From contig DQCG01000411.1 of NCBI GenBank assembly GCA_003533825.1, positions 1 to 15,096 of the forward strand: a stretch of 15,096 bases of DNA, written 5' to 3'. Below are positions 13,772-15,096 of the stretch, in pieces (positions within the stretch are counted from its first letter, which is position 1; the number at the start of each line of letters is the position of its first letter). Source of the DNA: Phycisphaerales bacterium. GTDB taxonomy: Bacteria > Planctomycetota > Phycisphaerae > Sedimentisphaerales > Anaerobacaceae. The position numbers and the translations under genes were made by a program. Below the pieces are notes generated by a model. The model did not search any database and had not been told where the DNA came from. It saw only the letters and a list, made by a program, of their open reading frames with translations.

Positions 13772-15096
13772 ATGAAGCGATTTATAATTTTCATTTGTAT
13801 CTTAACATTAGGGGCCTCGTGTGGATTGAGGGAGCAGAAGAGGGCTCCAAAGTACGAAAAGGAGCGTTTGAGTGCCGATGCGCTCGCTGTTTTTTTAACC
13901 GGTAACGAGCTTGGGGCGTTGAAACCATGTGGTTGTTCCGGCGGACAGCTCGGGGGATTGAACAGACGCCAAGCGGTCTTCGATACTGTGCCCGCGGAGA
14001 AAAGATTAATCGTAGATACGGGTTCGTTTGTGAAAAGCGACAGCGATCAGGACCTGATCAAGTACCATATCATAATCCAGGCCCTTCAACTGCTCGATTA
14101 CGACGTAGTCAGTCTGAGCGAGAAGGACATCGAAATAGGCGGAAATCTCGGCCTGCTGGACGGTATTGAGTCGGCCTTTAATGTCATAAATCCTCACAGC
14201 ACGTCTGAGATGAATATACCGGCGAAGTTTACGAAGCAATTCTCGCTCAAAGGCAGAACCGTGCTTTTCACTGTAGCGGCGTTTGACCCGGCTTCGACGC
14301 CGGTCGAGCAGCTCGGGGAGCTTTTCGCTTCGCCATCCGGTGTTCCGACTCTCAATATCCTGATCCTTAATTATAGAGATCCCGGAACCATTGAATCCAT
14401 CGCTGGATCGGCGCCATTTATAGATTGTCTTATCTGTCCTTCCGAATCCGACGAGCCCGCCGTGATTGGCGACCCGGATGAAAGGCCACTGGTCTTCTCG
14501 GTGGGCCGTTTCGGCAGATACGTATGCGGCCTGAAAGTAACAGCCCCTGCCAGAGTCGGCCAGCCGCTAAAATTGGCGTTTAACGCCTTACCCGTAAAGG
14601 AGGGCCTGCCAAAGAACGATTCTATGATCAGACTGTACGAAGACTATCAGCAAATTGTCAAAGACAGGAACCTTTTGGAGAAACATCCGCGCTTTGCCCT
14701 GTCGAACGGCCTGGAATACACCGGCTCTAAATCCTGCAAATCCTGCCACGAATACGAATATGAAACGTGGAGCGGCAATCCCCATGCAAAGGCCTATTCG
14801 ATCCTCGAACAAGTCAATTCTCAATTCGACCCGGAATGCGTCGTCTGCCACGTCATCGGTATGGATTACGAAAGCGGATTCATTTCCCAGCAGGACACCG
14901 GACATTTGAAAAATGTCGGCTGTGAGAACTGCCACGGTCCGGGCTCGGAACATGTTCTAACTGCCGGTGCGACCGAGCTTACCAAGCCGAAATCGACCTG
15001 CATAGACTGCCACACGCCCGAGCACAGCGGGGACTATGCAGCCAACAAGGATGCTTTTATGGAGAAAATTAGGCATTGGAGGGAACCAAACGCTGC
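13772..15096 (+). CDS. Metallophosphatase-like/cytochrome c554-type multihaem lipoprotein (partial, runs off right edge)
   Basis: The frame is open for 441 codons from the ATG at 13772 to the window end. Residues 1-17 form a signal ending LGASC, so C17 may carry lipid. Residues about 38-275 resemble the UshA/5'-nucleotidase-like metallophosphatase domain often seen ahead of multihaem cytochromes: FLTGNELGALKPCGCSGGQLGGL (motif at 42-63, split here as FLTGNELGALKP then CGCSGGQLGGL, C53 and C55), LIVDTGSFV and SLSEKDIEIGG. The metal-binding DxGD is changed to DTGS, so phosphatase activity is doubtful. From about 320 there are four CxxCH haem c sites: C322-H326, C356-H360, C384-H388 and C410-H414, spaced as in cytochrome c554 domains; more may follow beyond the edge. 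It would sit in the periplasm or on a membrane and carry electrons. A weak AGG ribosome site lies 7 bases before the ATG; the gap to the DUF1573 gene is 24 bases. Confidence 0.87.
   Translation, partial: MKRFIIFICILTLGASCGLREQKRAPKYEKERLSADALAVFLTGNELGALKPCGCSGGQLGGLNRRQAVFDTVPAEKRLIVDTGSFVKSDSDQDLIKYHIIIQALQLLDYDVVSLSEKDIEIGGNLGLLDGIESAFNVINPHSTSEMNIPAKFTKQFSLKGRTVLFTVAAFDPASTPVEQLGELFASPSGVPTLNILILNYRDPGTIESIAGSAPFIDCLICPSESDEPAVIGDPDERPLVFSVGRFGRYVCGLKVTAPARVGQPLKLAFNALPVKEGLPKNDSMIRLYEDYQQIVKDRNLLEKHPRFALSNGLEYTGSKSCKSCHEYEYETWSGNPHAKAYSILEQVNSQFDPECVVCHVIGMDYESGFISQQDTGHLKNVGCENCHGPGSEHVLTAGATELTKPKSTCIDCHTPEHSGDYAANKDAFMEKIRHWREPNA

Overview
The window looks like a chromosomal piece of a planctomycete, most likely of the Phycisphaerae/Sedimentisphaerales type. 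That placement is an inference from gene style: a Tat-signalled DegT-family aminotransferase, a POTRA-domain outer-membrane protein of ShlB/FhaC type, an S9 protein with a long N-terminal extension, a B12-dependent ribonucleotide reductase, DUF1573 lipoproteins, and a metallophosphatase-like protein joined to a cytochrome c554-type domain. No rRNA, tRNA, CRISPR array, phage gene or intact transposase was seen.

Left part (1-2249, minus strand): the N-terminal 167 residues of a POTRA-domain protein run off the left edge, behind a Tat-exported PLP aminotransferase. Each has its own promoter of the form TTGAAY-17-TATGAT. Middle left (2640-4467, plus strand): a membrane-anchored protein of unknown function, a 556-base gap holding a hairpin repeat of a type common in intergenic DNA, then a cytoplasmic SGNH hydrolase. 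Centre (4717-10931, plus strand): housekeeping genes nrdJ, rplM-rpsI, argC and a nitrilase-superfamily amidohydrolase. A near-consensus promoter precedes rplM. A strong terminator closes the rplM-rpsI operon, and a probable argC promoter is embedded in that terminator's upstream arm.

Right part (11227-15096, plus strand): two paralogous DUF1573 lipoproteins, each with the same roughly 90-base promoter/leader block, followed 24 bases later by a truncated gene for a lipoprotein. That protein joins a degenerate UshA-like metallophosphatase domain carrying a PCGCSGGQLGG motif to a c554-like domain with four CxxCH haem sites inside the window. These three genes form an extracytoplasmic, probably redox-related cassette and are the least understood part of the window. 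The two gaps in this region hold a 108-base nested inverted repeat (11023-11130) and a 188-base segment bounded by 14-base inverted repeats (12270-12457).

The genes fall into independent units: envelope/export on the left; dNTP synthesis, ribosome and arginine biosynthesis in the centre; an envelope redox cassette on the right.
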